From Micromonospora haikouensis (GTDB lineage Bacteria > Actinomycetota > Actinomycetes > Mycobacteriales > Micromonosporaceae), in contig NZ_FMCW01000018.1 in the NCBI RefSeq assembly GCF_900091595.1, positions 106,529 to 170,528 on the forward strand: 64,000 nucleotides of DNA, read 5' to 3'. The notes under the pieces were generated by a model. The model saw only the letters and a list, made by a program, of their open reading frames with translations. It had not been told where the DNA came from and did no database searches. The stretch's first letter is position 1, and each line of letters opens with the position of its first letter. Shown here piece by piece: positions 33,520 to 40,654 of this stretch. A program made the position numbers and the translations under genes.

Positions 33520-33713
33520 GCGTGCCCCAGGAGGTCCCCCGGGAAGTCTGGGTTTCCTGGCTGGCGAAGCGGATCATCCGACAGCACTGGGCCGCTGGTG
33601 GGTGCCAGCGGTGTGGGGAGGGCGGGTGCCCGTCGTTGGCCTGGGCGCGGGAACGACTCAGGGCGTACCGGGGAACCCTCCCGGTACGCCCTGGTTGCTT
33701 CGTGGCGCGTTGA
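33516..33713 (+). CDS. Small Trp/Cys protein coupled to the Cys-rich gene
   Basis: Protein of 65 residues (MSVPQEVPREVWVSWLAKR...), with C-x2-C-x4-C in GGCQRCGEGGCPSLAWARER. The C-terminal codons include a 13-base inverted repeat that could terminate transcription within the gene. Function unknown; context is the integrative-element remnant. Confidence 0.55.
   Translation: MSVPQEVPREVWVSWLAKRIIRQHWAAGGCQRCGEGGCPSLAWARERLRAYRGTLPVRPGCFVAR
33660..33692 (+). terminator. Hairpin inside a gene end
   Basis: AGGGCGTACCGGG (33660-33672) and CCCGGTACGCCCT (33680-33692) form a perfect 13-base stem. It lies within the last 20 codons of the 65-residue protein gene. Confidence 0.6.
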
Positions 33714-33804
33714 CAGCTCGGCGACCAGCAGGGGAACTGAGCCGAGGTACTTACGTCTCTTACGGCGTGTCGCCACAGTCACGTTCGTCGGCGAGGTCGT
33801 CCTC

Positions 33805-33897
33805 ATGGGGTGGCTGCTCGTGTTCGCCGAGCGCCCGCGCGGCGGCCGGCGGGCCGACCGGGACTCCGAGCGCGCCCGCCAGGCGCAGCCCGCGTGA
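33805..33897 (+). CDS. Possible microprotein or gene tail
   Basis: In-frame VTFVGEVVLMGWLLVFAERP followed by an Arg-rich tail ends at TGA 33895-33897. It could be a 30-residue ORF from ATG 33805 or the tail of a longer lost gene; there is no good ribosome site. The rest of 33714-33981 has only the TauD terminator. Confidence 0.25.
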   Translation: MGWLLVFAERPRGGRRADRDSERARQAQPA

Positions 33898-33919
33898 GGG
33901 CGACGGGCGGTCACGACGC

Positions 33920-33963
33920 GGACGGCCCGCCGCGCCACGACTCTGGGGCGCTGCGGGCCGTCC
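33920..33963 (-). terminator. Terminator hairpin of the TauD operon
   Basis: GGACGGCCCGC / GCGGGCCGTCC, with an inner GCGCC/GGCGC stem, 19 bases after the dioxygenase stop on the minus strand. Confidence 0.75.
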
Positions 33964-33981
33964 TGACGAGGGGCCGGTGGG

Positions 33982-35049
33982 TCAGTTGCCCCACTCGAAG
34001 TTGGGCTCGACCGCCTCGGCGATGCGGAACCGGCCACCCGGCGCGATCTCGCTGCCGCGCTCGGTCACCACGTGCTTGCCGAACCCGGCGACCAGCGGCC
34101 GGCCGACGTCGCGCTTGAGCCACAGCCGCAGCAGGTGGCGGCGGCGCTCCGGCTCGGGGAAGTCGACGTAGCCGGTGCGCGAGTGCAGGGCGGCGTAGTT
34201 GAGCAGCCACTGCACGTCCCCGGGCTGGAAGTCCATGTCCAGGGCCAGGCCGGGGGCCTGGGACACCTCGTCGTAGAGGTGCAGCAGCTCGATCTGCGCC
34301 TCGGTGAGCCGGGGCACCTCCGGGTAGTCCTGCGCGGAGAAGATCATCGAGCTGCCGGCGTACGTGCTGAACACGCCGTCGACGTAGCTGCAGATCGGCG
34401 AGGTGTAGGTGCGGGCCGGGGCGTCCGGGTCCTGCCGGTGCCAGTCCCAGTGCCACGACTCGAACAGCAGCGGCGCGAGGTCCGGCCGGCGACGCAGGAT
34501 CTCGTTGTAGATGGTGGTGCCGCTGACCAGGCTGCTCGCCCCGCCGGCCTTGGCCGCCCGCAGGCACATCAGCGCGACGACGTCGGAGCTGTCGGAGTGG
34601 AACGGCAGCCGGTCGCGCACCCGCGACGGCAGCGCCGACGGGTCGTCGAGGGTCTTGTTGGAGGTGGCGATGACGTGGTCGAGCACGTCGCCCATCTGGT
34701 TCTGCCCCATCGGCACGCCGAGGTGCAGCCCCATCAGGAAGAAGATGGCGCCGGCGAGGGTGTCGCCGTACTCCTCCGTGTGCAGGCCCCGGACCAGGAT
34801 GAAGCCGCGCCCGGAGTCGAGCTGGCGGGCGCACTCCTCGTTGAGGCCGGCGCAGGCCGGCAGCGGGTAGTCGGCCGCGGTCACGGTACGCAGGTCGGGG
34901 TTGTCGGCCACGAAGCGGCGGCCGACGGTCTCCAGCTCGGCGCGCTCGGCGTCACTGAGCTGGTAGACCCACTCGGTCGAGGTGCGCAGCTCGTCGCCGC
35001 GCCAGGCGGACGGGCCGGAGATGGGGGCGAGGTCGATTGCGGTGGTCAT
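33982..35049 (-). CDS. TauD/TfdA-type Fe(II)/2-oxoglutarate dioxygenase
   Basis: Non-heme iron oxygenase of 355 residues. The facial triad is visible: His151 and Asp153 in LPFHSDSSDVV, and His289 in AALHSRTGYVD with the 2-oxoglutarate-binding Arg following. The core fits TauD/clavaminate-synthase-like enzymes that hydroxylate, desaturate or rearrange small acids and amino acids. ATG at 35049 starts MTTAIDLAP. It lies 126 bases after a 41-codon peptide gene on the same strand and is divergent from an adenylation enzyme, suggesting a small specialised-metabolite or signal pathway. Substrate unknown. Confidence 0.93.
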   Translation of the reverse strand: MTTAIDLAPISGPSAWRGDELRTSTEWVYQLSDAERAELETVGRRFVADNPDLRTVTAADYPLPACAGLNEECARQLDSGRGFILVRGLHTEEYGDTLAGAIFFLMGLHLGVPMGQNQMGDVLDHVIATSNKTLDDPSALPSRVRDRLPFHSDSSDVVALMCLRAAKAGGASSLVSGTTIYNEILRRRPDLAPLLFESWHWDWHRQDPDAPARTYTSPICSYVDGVFSTYAGSSMIFSAQDYPEVPRLTEAQIELLHLYDEVSQAPGLALDMDFQPGDVQWLLNYAALHSRTGYVDFPEPERRRHLLRLWLKRDVGRPLVAGFGKHVVTERGSEIAPGGRFRIAEAVEPNFEWGN

Positions 35050-35137
35050 GATGATGCGCTCCGAGGGTCGGTTCTGACGGGTACGGGTCGGTGCCCCGGC
35101 GCGGGCGTTGCCACGGGCCGGGCGATCGACGACAAGG

Positions 35138-35160
35138 GGCGGCCTCGCCGCCGTTCACGG
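35138..35160 (-). terminator. Attenuator-like hairpin between peptide and dioxygenase genes
   Basis: Minus-strand stem CGCCGCCGT / ACGGCGGCG with a 2-base loop, about 20 bases after the peptide stop. It could partially terminate transcription and set the peptide:enzyme ratio. Confidence 0.45.
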
Positions 35161-35175
35161 CGGCGGGGCGGCCCG

Positions 35176-35301
35176 TCAGAAGGGGGTCTGCGGATCCCCG
35201 GCGGCGGTCCCGGGGCGCATGCCCTCTCGCGGCGGGTGTACCCGCAGCGGCTCCTCGTAACCGCGCACCAACAATCCAGCGCCTTGCGGAACTCGGATCA
35301 T
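35176..35301 (-). CDS. 41-residue peptide gene upstream of the dioxygenase
   Basis: ATG at 35301 is preceded by AGGAG at ideal distance and, 30-60 bases upstream, by a consensus promoter. The product begins MIRVPQGAGLLVRGYEEPLR and ends TAAGDPQTPF. It has a short hydrophobic patch (GAGLLV), many Pro/Arg/Glu, no Cys, no signal sequence and no obvious leader/core boundary. A hairpin follows (about 35138-35160), before the dioxygenase gene. It could be a small regulatory leader, a structural partner, or a substrate peptide for the dioxygenase; none is established. Confidence 0.65.
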   Translation of the reverse strand: MIRVPQGAGLLVRGYEEPLRVHPPREGMRPGTAAGDPQTPF

Positions 35302-35331
35302 GGCGTCTCCTGCGGCTGACGGTGTCGCCCC

Positions 35332-35360
35332 AGGCTAGGGCAGCCTCAGCGCGACGTCAA
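35332..35360 (-). promoter_or_regulatory. Promoter of the peptide-dioxygenase unit
   Basis: Minus-strand TTGACG (35360-35355), 17-base spacer, TAGCCT (35337-35332). The predicted start near 35324 lies about 23 bases before the peptide ATG. Confidence 0.65.
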
Positions 35361-35417
35361 GAGAGACGGCGTCTCGCAATCTGACAAGCAGGCCAGGGGC
35401 GCCCCCGCGGAATCTAA

Positions 35418-35439
35418 GACATTTCCCAAACAAATTGTC
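35418..35439. promoter_or_regulatory. Imperfect inverted repeat in the divergent region
   Basis: GACATTT...AAATTGTC, an A+T-rich inverted repeat with one-base offset in otherwise G+C-rich DNA, 50-75 bases before the adenylation gene start. Candidate operator for the divergent locus. Confidence 0.35.
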
Positions 35440-35491
35440 GAGCATCGATGCTGATCGCCGCGCAGGGCGGCCGGTCAGACGAGGAGCGACC

Positions 35492-37144
35492 ATGCCCGTA
35501 CGACAGTCCGACACGATCCACGGCGCGACGCCCCGCCCGGTCAGCGCCCTCCCCGCCGGTCCGGACGGCTGGCGAGGCCCCCTGCTGGACCACCTTCCAC
35601 CGCGCGAGCGCCGGCTCTTCCACCGGTTCGGCCGGGGACCCGAGGTGACCGTGCCCGACCTGCGCATCCACCAGGCGTTCGAACGCTGGGCCGCCGCCAC
35701 GCCCGACGCCGTCGCCGCCGAGCACCTCGGCGAGACGATCGACTACCGCGAGCTGGACCGCCAGGCCAACCGGCTCGCGGCCCGGCTCGCCGACCTCGGC
35801 GTACGGGCCGGGGACGCCGTGGGCGTCTTCGCCAGCCGCTCGCTGCCGATGCTGGTGGGGATCCTGGCGACGCTGAAGGCCGGGGCGGCCTACGTCCCGC
35901 AGGACGTCCGGATCACCCCGCACCGGCAGCTGCGGCAGGTCGCGACGACCGCCCGGTGCCGGGTGGTGCTGACCACGGCCGGCGCCCTGGACACGGTGCC
36001 GGCGCTGCCCGGCGTGACGCGGCTCGCCGTCGACGAGCTGATGGCGCAGCCGCTGCCGCCCGGCCGGCACCTGACCGCCCCCGGCACCGACCGCCCGGTG
36101 ACCGCCGACGACGGCTGCTACGTCCTGTTCACCTCCGGCACCACCGGCACGCCGAACGGGGTCACCGTCACCCACGGCAACGTGGCCAACCTCCTGCTCA
36201 CCGCGCCGGGAAACCTGGGGATCCGGCCGGGCCGGCGGGTGGCCCAGCTGCTCAACGTCGCCTTCGACATGGCCGCCTGGGAGATCCTCGGGTGCCTCGC
36301 CAACGGCGGCACCCTGCTCGTGCGCGACCGCGACCTCACCGCCACCGCCGCCCGCGCCGACGTGGTGGTCGCCACCCCGTCGGTGCTCGGGCGCATCGAC
36401 CCGGACCGGTGCGCCGGGGTGCGAACGGTCGCCGTGGCGGGCGAGCCCTGCCCGCGCCCGCTGGCCGACCGCTGGGCCGCCGGCCGCGCCTTCTACAACT
36501 GCTGCGGGCCGACCGAGACCACCATCGTCAACACCATGCACCGGCACCGGCCCGGCGGACCGCTCACCATCGGCCGGCCGACGCCGAACAACACCGTCTA
36601 CGTCCTCGACGCCGACGGGCGGCCGTGCCGCATCGGCGAGGTCGGCGAGATGTGGGCCGGCGGCGGCTGCGTCTCCGCCGGCTACCTCGACAACGACGCG
36701 CTCAACGCCGAGCGGTACGCCCCGGACCCGTTCCTCGGCGGCGGCCGGCTGATGTTCCGCACCCGCGACCGGGGCCGCTGGAGCGCCGACGGCAAGCTGG
36801 AGCACCTGGGCCGCACCGACGACCAGGTGAAGGTCCGGGGCTTCCGGGTCGAGCTGGACGCGGTCTCGACCGTGCTGGAGGCGGTGCCGGGCTGCCGGGC
36901 GGCGGTCACGCTCAAGCTGACCGACCGCGACCTGGTCTCCTTCGTCGCCCCGGCCGAGCTGGACCCGCAGCGGTGCCGGGACGCGGTGGCCGCCGCACTG
37001 GCCTACTACTGCGTGCCGGCGGCCGTGCATTCGCTGCCGGAGCTGCCGATGACCGGGCGGGGCAAGGTCGACCGGGACGCGCTACGCCGGCTCGCCCTCG
37101 ACCTGCGCTGGCAGTGGGCGCACATCGAGGAGGCGGCGGCGTGA
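35492..37144 (+). CDS. Stand-alone amino-acid adenylation enzyme
   Basis: Adenylate-forming enzyme of 550 residues. NRPS-type core motifs: A2-like LKAGAAYVPQD, A3 LFTSGTTGTPNGVTVTH near 210, A4 AFDMAAWEI (the Asp that binds alpha-amino groups is present), A5 NCCGPTETTI, A7/A8 RTRDRGRW and GRTDDQVKVRGFRVE, and A10 PMTGRGKVDRD with catalytic Lys. No carrier, condensation or reductase domain follows, so the activated acyl group must pass to a separate acceptor. GGAG lies 6 bases before ATG 35492. Its stop overlaps the membrane-protein start (GTGA). Substrate probably an alpha-amino acid; identity not deducible by eye. Confidence 0.92.
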   Translation: MPVRQSDTIHGATPRPVSALPAGPDGWRGPLLDHLPPRERRLFHRFGRGPEVTVPDLRIHQAFERWAAATPDAVAAEHLGETIDYRELDRQANRLAARLADLGVRAGDAVGVFASRSLPMLVGILATLKAGAAYVPQDVRITPHRQLRQVATTARCRVVLTTAGALDTVPALPGVTRLAVDELMAQPLPPGRHLTAPGTDRPVTADDGCYVLFTSGTTGTPNGVTVTHGNVANLLLTAPGNLGIRPGRRVAQLLNVAFDMAAWEILGCLANGGTLLVRDRDLTATAARADVVVATPSVLGRIDPDRCAGVRTVAVAGEPCPRPLADRWAAGRAFYNCCGPTETTIVNTMHRHRPGGPLTIGRPTPNNTVYVLDADGRPCRIGEVGEMWAGGGCVSAGYLDNDALNAERYAPDPFLGGGRLMFRTRDRGRWSADGKLEHLGRTDDQVKVRGFRVELDAVSTVLEAVPGCRAAVTLKLTDRDLVSFVAPAELDPQRCRDAVAAALAYYCVPAAVHSLPELPMTGRGKVDRDALRRLALDLRWQWAHIEEAAA

Positions 37145-38499
37145 CCACCACCCCCCTCCGGCCGCAGCCGACCCCGCCCGCTCCCCCGCGTACCGACGCG
37201 GCCGGCCCGCCCGGCGACGCGCCGCCGCCCCCGGTGTCGACGCTGCGCCGGGTCCTCGCCCACCCCCGGTTCATGCACCACCACCGCCTGGTCGCGGCGG
37301 TGCTCGCGGCCAACGCCGCGCTGCTGGCGTACGGCCTGGCCGCCGACTGGTGGCGCGGGCCCGGCGCGGCCGAGGCCCTGGGCGCCGCCGCGCTGGCCAA
37401 CGTCGCGCTGGCGGTCCTGGTGCGCCAGCAGTACGTGATCAACCTGCTCTTCTGGCTGGCCACCCGCGCGCCGACCCGGTGGCCCCTGCGGATCCGCTGG
37501 ACCCTGGGCAAGGTCTACCACTTCGGCGGGCTGCACGTCGGCGGGGCGCTCGCCGGCACCGCCTGGTATCTCGGGCAGCTCGGCGCGCTGACCGCCGCCG
37601 GTGGGCGCGGGCCGGGCGGGGCGGGTGCCCTGGTCACCGGCTACGCCACCGCCGGCCTGCTGCTGGCGGTCGTCGGCACCGCCCTGCCGCCGGTGCGGTC
37701 CCGCCGGCACGACCTGTTCGAACGCACCCACCGCCTCGGCGGCTGGGCGGCGCTGCTGCTGCTGTGGGCACAGGCCGGCCTCCTGGCCGGCGGGCCGGTC
37801 GCCCTCGCCGCCTCCCCGCAGGGCTGGGTGCTCGCCGTGCTGACCGCCAGCATCGCCCTGCCCTGGCTGCGGCTGCGCCGGGTGCCGGTCGTGGTCGAGC
37901 GCCCCTCGTCACACGTGGCGCTGGTCCACTTCGACCACGGGGTGACCCCGTTCCCCGGCTCGTCCACCGCGATCAGCCGCCGGCCGCTGTGGGAGTGGCA
38001 CTCCTTCGCCAACGTGCCCGCCCCGGGGCGCAGCGGCTTCCGGCTGACCGTCTCCCGGGCCGGCGACTGGACCGGACGGTTCATCGACGACGCGCCTCAG
38101 CGGGTCTGGGTGAAGGGGATCAGCACCGCCGGGGTCGCCAACGTCGAGACCCTGTTCCGGCGGGTGGTCTACGTGGCCACCGGCAGCGGCATCGGCCCGG
38201 TGCTGCCGCACCTGCTGGCCGAGCAGGTGCCGGCCCGCCTCGTCTGGGTGGCCCGCCGGCACCGGGAGACCTTCGGCGACGCGCTGGTCGACGAGATCCT
38301 CGCCCACCAGCCCGACGCGCTGCTGTGGGACACCGCCCGCGACGGCAAGCCCGACATGCTGCGGCTGGCCTGGCAGGCGTACCGCCAGTTCGATGCCGAG
38401 GCGGTCATCTGCATCTCGAACCGCCCGCTGACCTGGCAGGTGGTGCGGGGCATGGAGGAACGCGGCGTCCCCGCGTACGGCGCGATCTGGGACTCCTGA
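37141..38499 (+). CDS. Polytopic membrane protein with reductase-like C-terminus (TmpA-like)
   Basis: Protein of 452 residues. After a 45-residue Pro-rich lead come about six membrane helices (LVAAVLAANAALLAYGLAAD, VALAVLVRQQYVINLLF and later segments to about 250) containing His residues such as VYHFGGLHVGG. The soluble C-terminal half resembles a ferredoxin-reductase-like module: HSFANVPAPGRSGFRLTVSR (flavin-type barrel) and VVYVATGSGIGPVLPHLL (dinucleotide loop). From memory this matches fungal TmpA-type membrane flavoproteins, some fused to adenylation domains. GTG 37141 is coupled to the adenylation gene. A strong terminator follows. Confidence 0.75.
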   Translation: MTTTPLRPQPTPPAPPRTDAAGPPGDAPPPPVSTLRRVLAHPRFMHHHRLVAAVLAANAALLAYGLAADWWRGPGAAEALGAAALANVALAVLVRQQYVINLLFWLATRAPTRWPLRIRWTLGKVYHFGGLHVGGALAGTAWYLGQLGALTAAGGRGPGGAGALVTGYATAGLLLAVVGTALPPVRSRRHDLFERTHRLGGWAALLLLWAQAGLLAGGPVALAASPQGWVLAVLTASIALPWLRLRRVPVVVERPSSHVALVHFDHGVTPFPGSSTAISRRPLWEWHSFANVPAPGRSGFRLTVSRAGDWTGRFIDDAPQRVWVKGISTAGVANVETLFRRVVYVATGSGIGPVLPHLLAEQVPARLVWVARRHRETFGDALVDEILAHQPDALLWDTARDGKPDMLRLAWQAYRQFDAEAVICISNRPLTWQVVRGMEERGVPAYGAIWDS

Positions 38500-38511
38500 C
38501 GGACGGGCCGC

Positions 38512-38548
38512 CCGGCCGCCCGGGACCGCACCGGTCCCGGGCGGCCGG
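38512..38548. terminator. Bidirectional terminator
   Basis: CCGGCCGCCCGGGACC / GGTCCCGGGCGGCCGG, a perfect 16-base stem with a 5-base loop, between the convergent membrane-protein gene and the response-regulator gene. Confidence 0.85.
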
Positions 38549-38549
38549 C

Positions 38550-39230
38550 TCACAGGGCGCCGATCTGGTAGCCGAGCCCGTGCACGGTGCGGACCACCCC
38601 GTCGCCGAGCTTGCGCCGCAGGTAGTGCACGTACGTGTCGACCACCGCCTCGGTGCGGTCGGCGCCGAAGACCCGCCCCCGCAGCTGGCTGCGGCTGTGC
38701 ACCATGCGGGGCTGGGTGGCGAGCAGCCGGATCAGCTCGAACTCCCGCCCGCTGAGCGTCACCTCCCGGCCGTCGGGCAGCCGCACCCCGCGTTGGGCCA
38801 GGTCGAGCTGCCCGGCCCCGATGGGGATCAGCTCCGCCCCGTCGAAGCGGCGGCGGGTCAGCGCCCGGACCCGGGCCATCAGCTCCGCCACCTCGAAGGG
38901 CTTCGGCAGGTAGTCGTCGGCCCCGGCGTCCAGGCCCCGGATCCGCTCGGTGGGGTCGGCCAGGGCGCTGAGCATGAGCACCCGGGCGGCGACGGCGCAG
39001 CGGCGCAGCCGGATGAGCAGGTCGACGCCGTCGATGGCGGGCAGCCGCCGGTCGAGCATGATCACCTGGTAGCGGCCGCGCAGGGCCAGGTGCAGGCCCC
39101 GCTGCCCGTCCCGGGCCAGGTCGATGCGGTAGCCGTCCCCGCTGAACAGCTCGACCAGCATGTCGGCGAGCTCCGCGTCGTCCTCGACGAGGAGCAGCGG
39201 TCCGTGCGCCGGGGCCGGCGGGTCGTCCAT
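38550..39230 (-). CDS. OmpR-family response regulator
   Basis: Two-domain regulator of 226 residues. The receiver has the acidic pocket LLLVEDDAELA, the phosphoacceptor Asp in VIMLDRRLPAIDG near residue 57, and the conserved Lys in YLPKPFEV. The C-terminal winged helix (about 130-226) contains VTLSGREFELIRLLATQPRM and the end VRTVHGLGYQIGAL. ATG at 39230 has only a weak ribosome site. It lies 65 bases after the histidine kinase stop. Targets are unknown. Confidence 0.94.
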   Translation of the reverse strand: MDDPPAPAHGPLLLVEDDAELADMLVELFSGDGYRIDLARDGQRGLHLALRGRYQVIMLDRRLPAIDGVDLLIRLRRCAVAARVLMLSALADPTERIRGLDAGADDYLPKPFEVAELMARVRALTRRRFDGAELIPIGAGQLDLAQRGVRLPDGREVTLSGREFELIRLLATQPRMVHSRSQLRGRVFGADRTEAVVDTYVHYLRRKLGDGVVRTVHGLGYQIGAL

Positions 39231-39295
39231 TTGTTTATGGTCCCACCGAATGCTGAGAAGGTTGACCCGCGGAATTCTCCGCTGATCGGGCCCGG

Positions 39296-40615
39296 TCAGG
39301 AGCCGGTCAGCTCGCGCTCCTGGCCCGCCCGGTCGCGGCCGACCCACCAGCAGAAGGGCCACCGGGAACCGGCGGCGTCGCCGTCCGGCGGCGTGGCGCC
39401 GGGCCGCGACCCGCCGCGCACCGGCAGCCGTACGGTGAAGGCCGCCCCGGCCCCCGGCCGGCCGGCGGCGCTGATCGTGCCACCATGCGCGGTGACCACC
39501 TCGCGGATCAGGGCCAGCCCCAGCCCGACCCGGCGGTCCCCGGAGCCGGGACCCCGGTGGAACCGGTCGAAGATCCGGTCGGCGTGCCGGGGGTCGAAGC
39601 CCCGGCCGGAGTCGGTGACCACCAGCTCGACGTGGCCCGGGGCCGCCGGACGCAGCCGCACCTCGACGCGGCCACCGGCCGGGGTGTGGTTCAGGGCGTT
39701 GGCCAGCAGTTCCGCCACCACCCGGCGCAGCGCTGGCCCGACGCCGTGCACCGGCACCGGGGCGTCCGCGCCGGCCACGGCGAGCGTCACCCCGTGCTCG
39801 GCGGCGCGCGGCGCGTCGGCCTCGACCGCCTCGGTGACGAGCACGGCGAGGTCGACCGTGGCCGGCGGCCGGGCCACCGACGTCGTGTCGGCCAGCCGGG
39901 CCGACAGCAGCAGCTCGTCGACGATCTCCCCCAGCCGGCGGGTGGTGTCCAGCAGCCGGTCCAGGTCCGCCTGGTCCGCGTCGTGGCCGGAGCGCGCCGC
40001 GCGCCGCGCCAGCAACTGCGCCGCCGTGTGCACCCGGGTGATCGGGGCGCGCAGCTCGTGGCTGGCGTCGGCGACGAAGCGGCGCTGCCGGTCGAGCGCC
40101 TCGGCCAGCGGCAGCACCGCCGCGCGGCGCAACCGCAGGTCGGTCACGGTCGCCGCGACCAGCACCGCCGCCGCCGCGAGCGACAACCCCCAGAGCAGGT
40201 AGCGGCGCTCGGCGATTTGGAAGCGGGCGTCGAAGACCACCTGGACGACCTCGTCGCCGCGCAGCTGCGTCCGTACGTGGTAGACGGTGCCGTTGCGGGC
40301 CACCTGGCTGACCTGCGGCCGACCGGTGCGGGCCACGGCGTGGATCGCCTCGTGCCGCGGGAAACCGGCCGGGGGCGCGCCCGCGTGCCCCGTGTCGCTC
40401 GCGCCGCCGAAGATCCAGGTGCAGCCGGACGGGTCGGCTGGGCGGCCGTGCAGCACCGCCCAGTCGAGCTCGTGGCGGATCTTCGCCTGCTGGACGTGCA
40501 GCAGGGCGGCGTACGCGACGCCCCCGAACAGGGCCAGCAGGGCGACGACCAGCAGGCCGACGGTCAGCCCGGTGCGGGGTCGGGCCCGTGCACCGGCGTG
40601 ACTACCGACCCGCAT
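39296..40615 (-). CDS. Sensor histidine kinase
   Basis: Membrane kinase of about 439 residues. The first helix is around TVGLLVVALLALFGGVAYAA, an extracytoplasmic sensor of about 110 residues follows, then a second helix around YLLWGLSLAAAAVLVAATV. The DHp box FVADASHELRAPITRVH carries the phosphorylated His. N box LANALNHTP, G1 DSGRGFD and G2 VGLGLALIREVV form the ATP-binding domain. The start is uncertain: ATG 40615 or codons up to 40636. It precedes its response regulator. The BASS transporter gene upstream on the same strand ends 39 bases earlier, so the three may be co-transcribed. Confidence 0.93.
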   Translation of the reverse strand: MRVGSHAGARARPRTGLTVGLLVVALLALFGGVAYAALLHVQQAKIRHELDWAVLHGRPADPSGCTWIFGGASDTGHAGAPPAGFPRHEAIHAVARTGRPQVSQVARNGTVYHVRTQLRGDEVVQVVFDARFQIAERRYLLWGLSLAAAAVLVAATVTDLRLRRAAVLPLAEALDRQRRFVADASHELRAPITRVHTAAQLLARRAARSGHDADQADLDRLLDTTRRLGEIVDELLLSARLADTTSVARPPATVDLAVLVTEAVEADAPRAAEHGVTLAVAGADAPVPVHGVGPALRRVVAELLANALNHTPAGGRVEVRLRPAAPGHVELVVTDSGRGFDPRHADRIFDRFHRGPGSGDRRVGLGLALIREVVTAHGGTISAAGRPGAGAAFTVRLPVRGGSRPGATPPDGDAAGSRWPFCWWVGRDRAGQERELTGS

Positions 40616-40654
40616 CCCTCGAAGATGACACATCACCCATCCGAGCGGAAGGGA

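Noticed and set aside
31505..33981. Intact prophage or functional integrative element
   Set aside because: No integrase, replication initiator or transfer ATPase, and no att repeat or tRNA seen.
35492..37144. Part of an NRPS biosynthetic cluster
   Set aside because: Only a lone adenylation enzyme; no condensation, carrier or thioesterase domain within the window.
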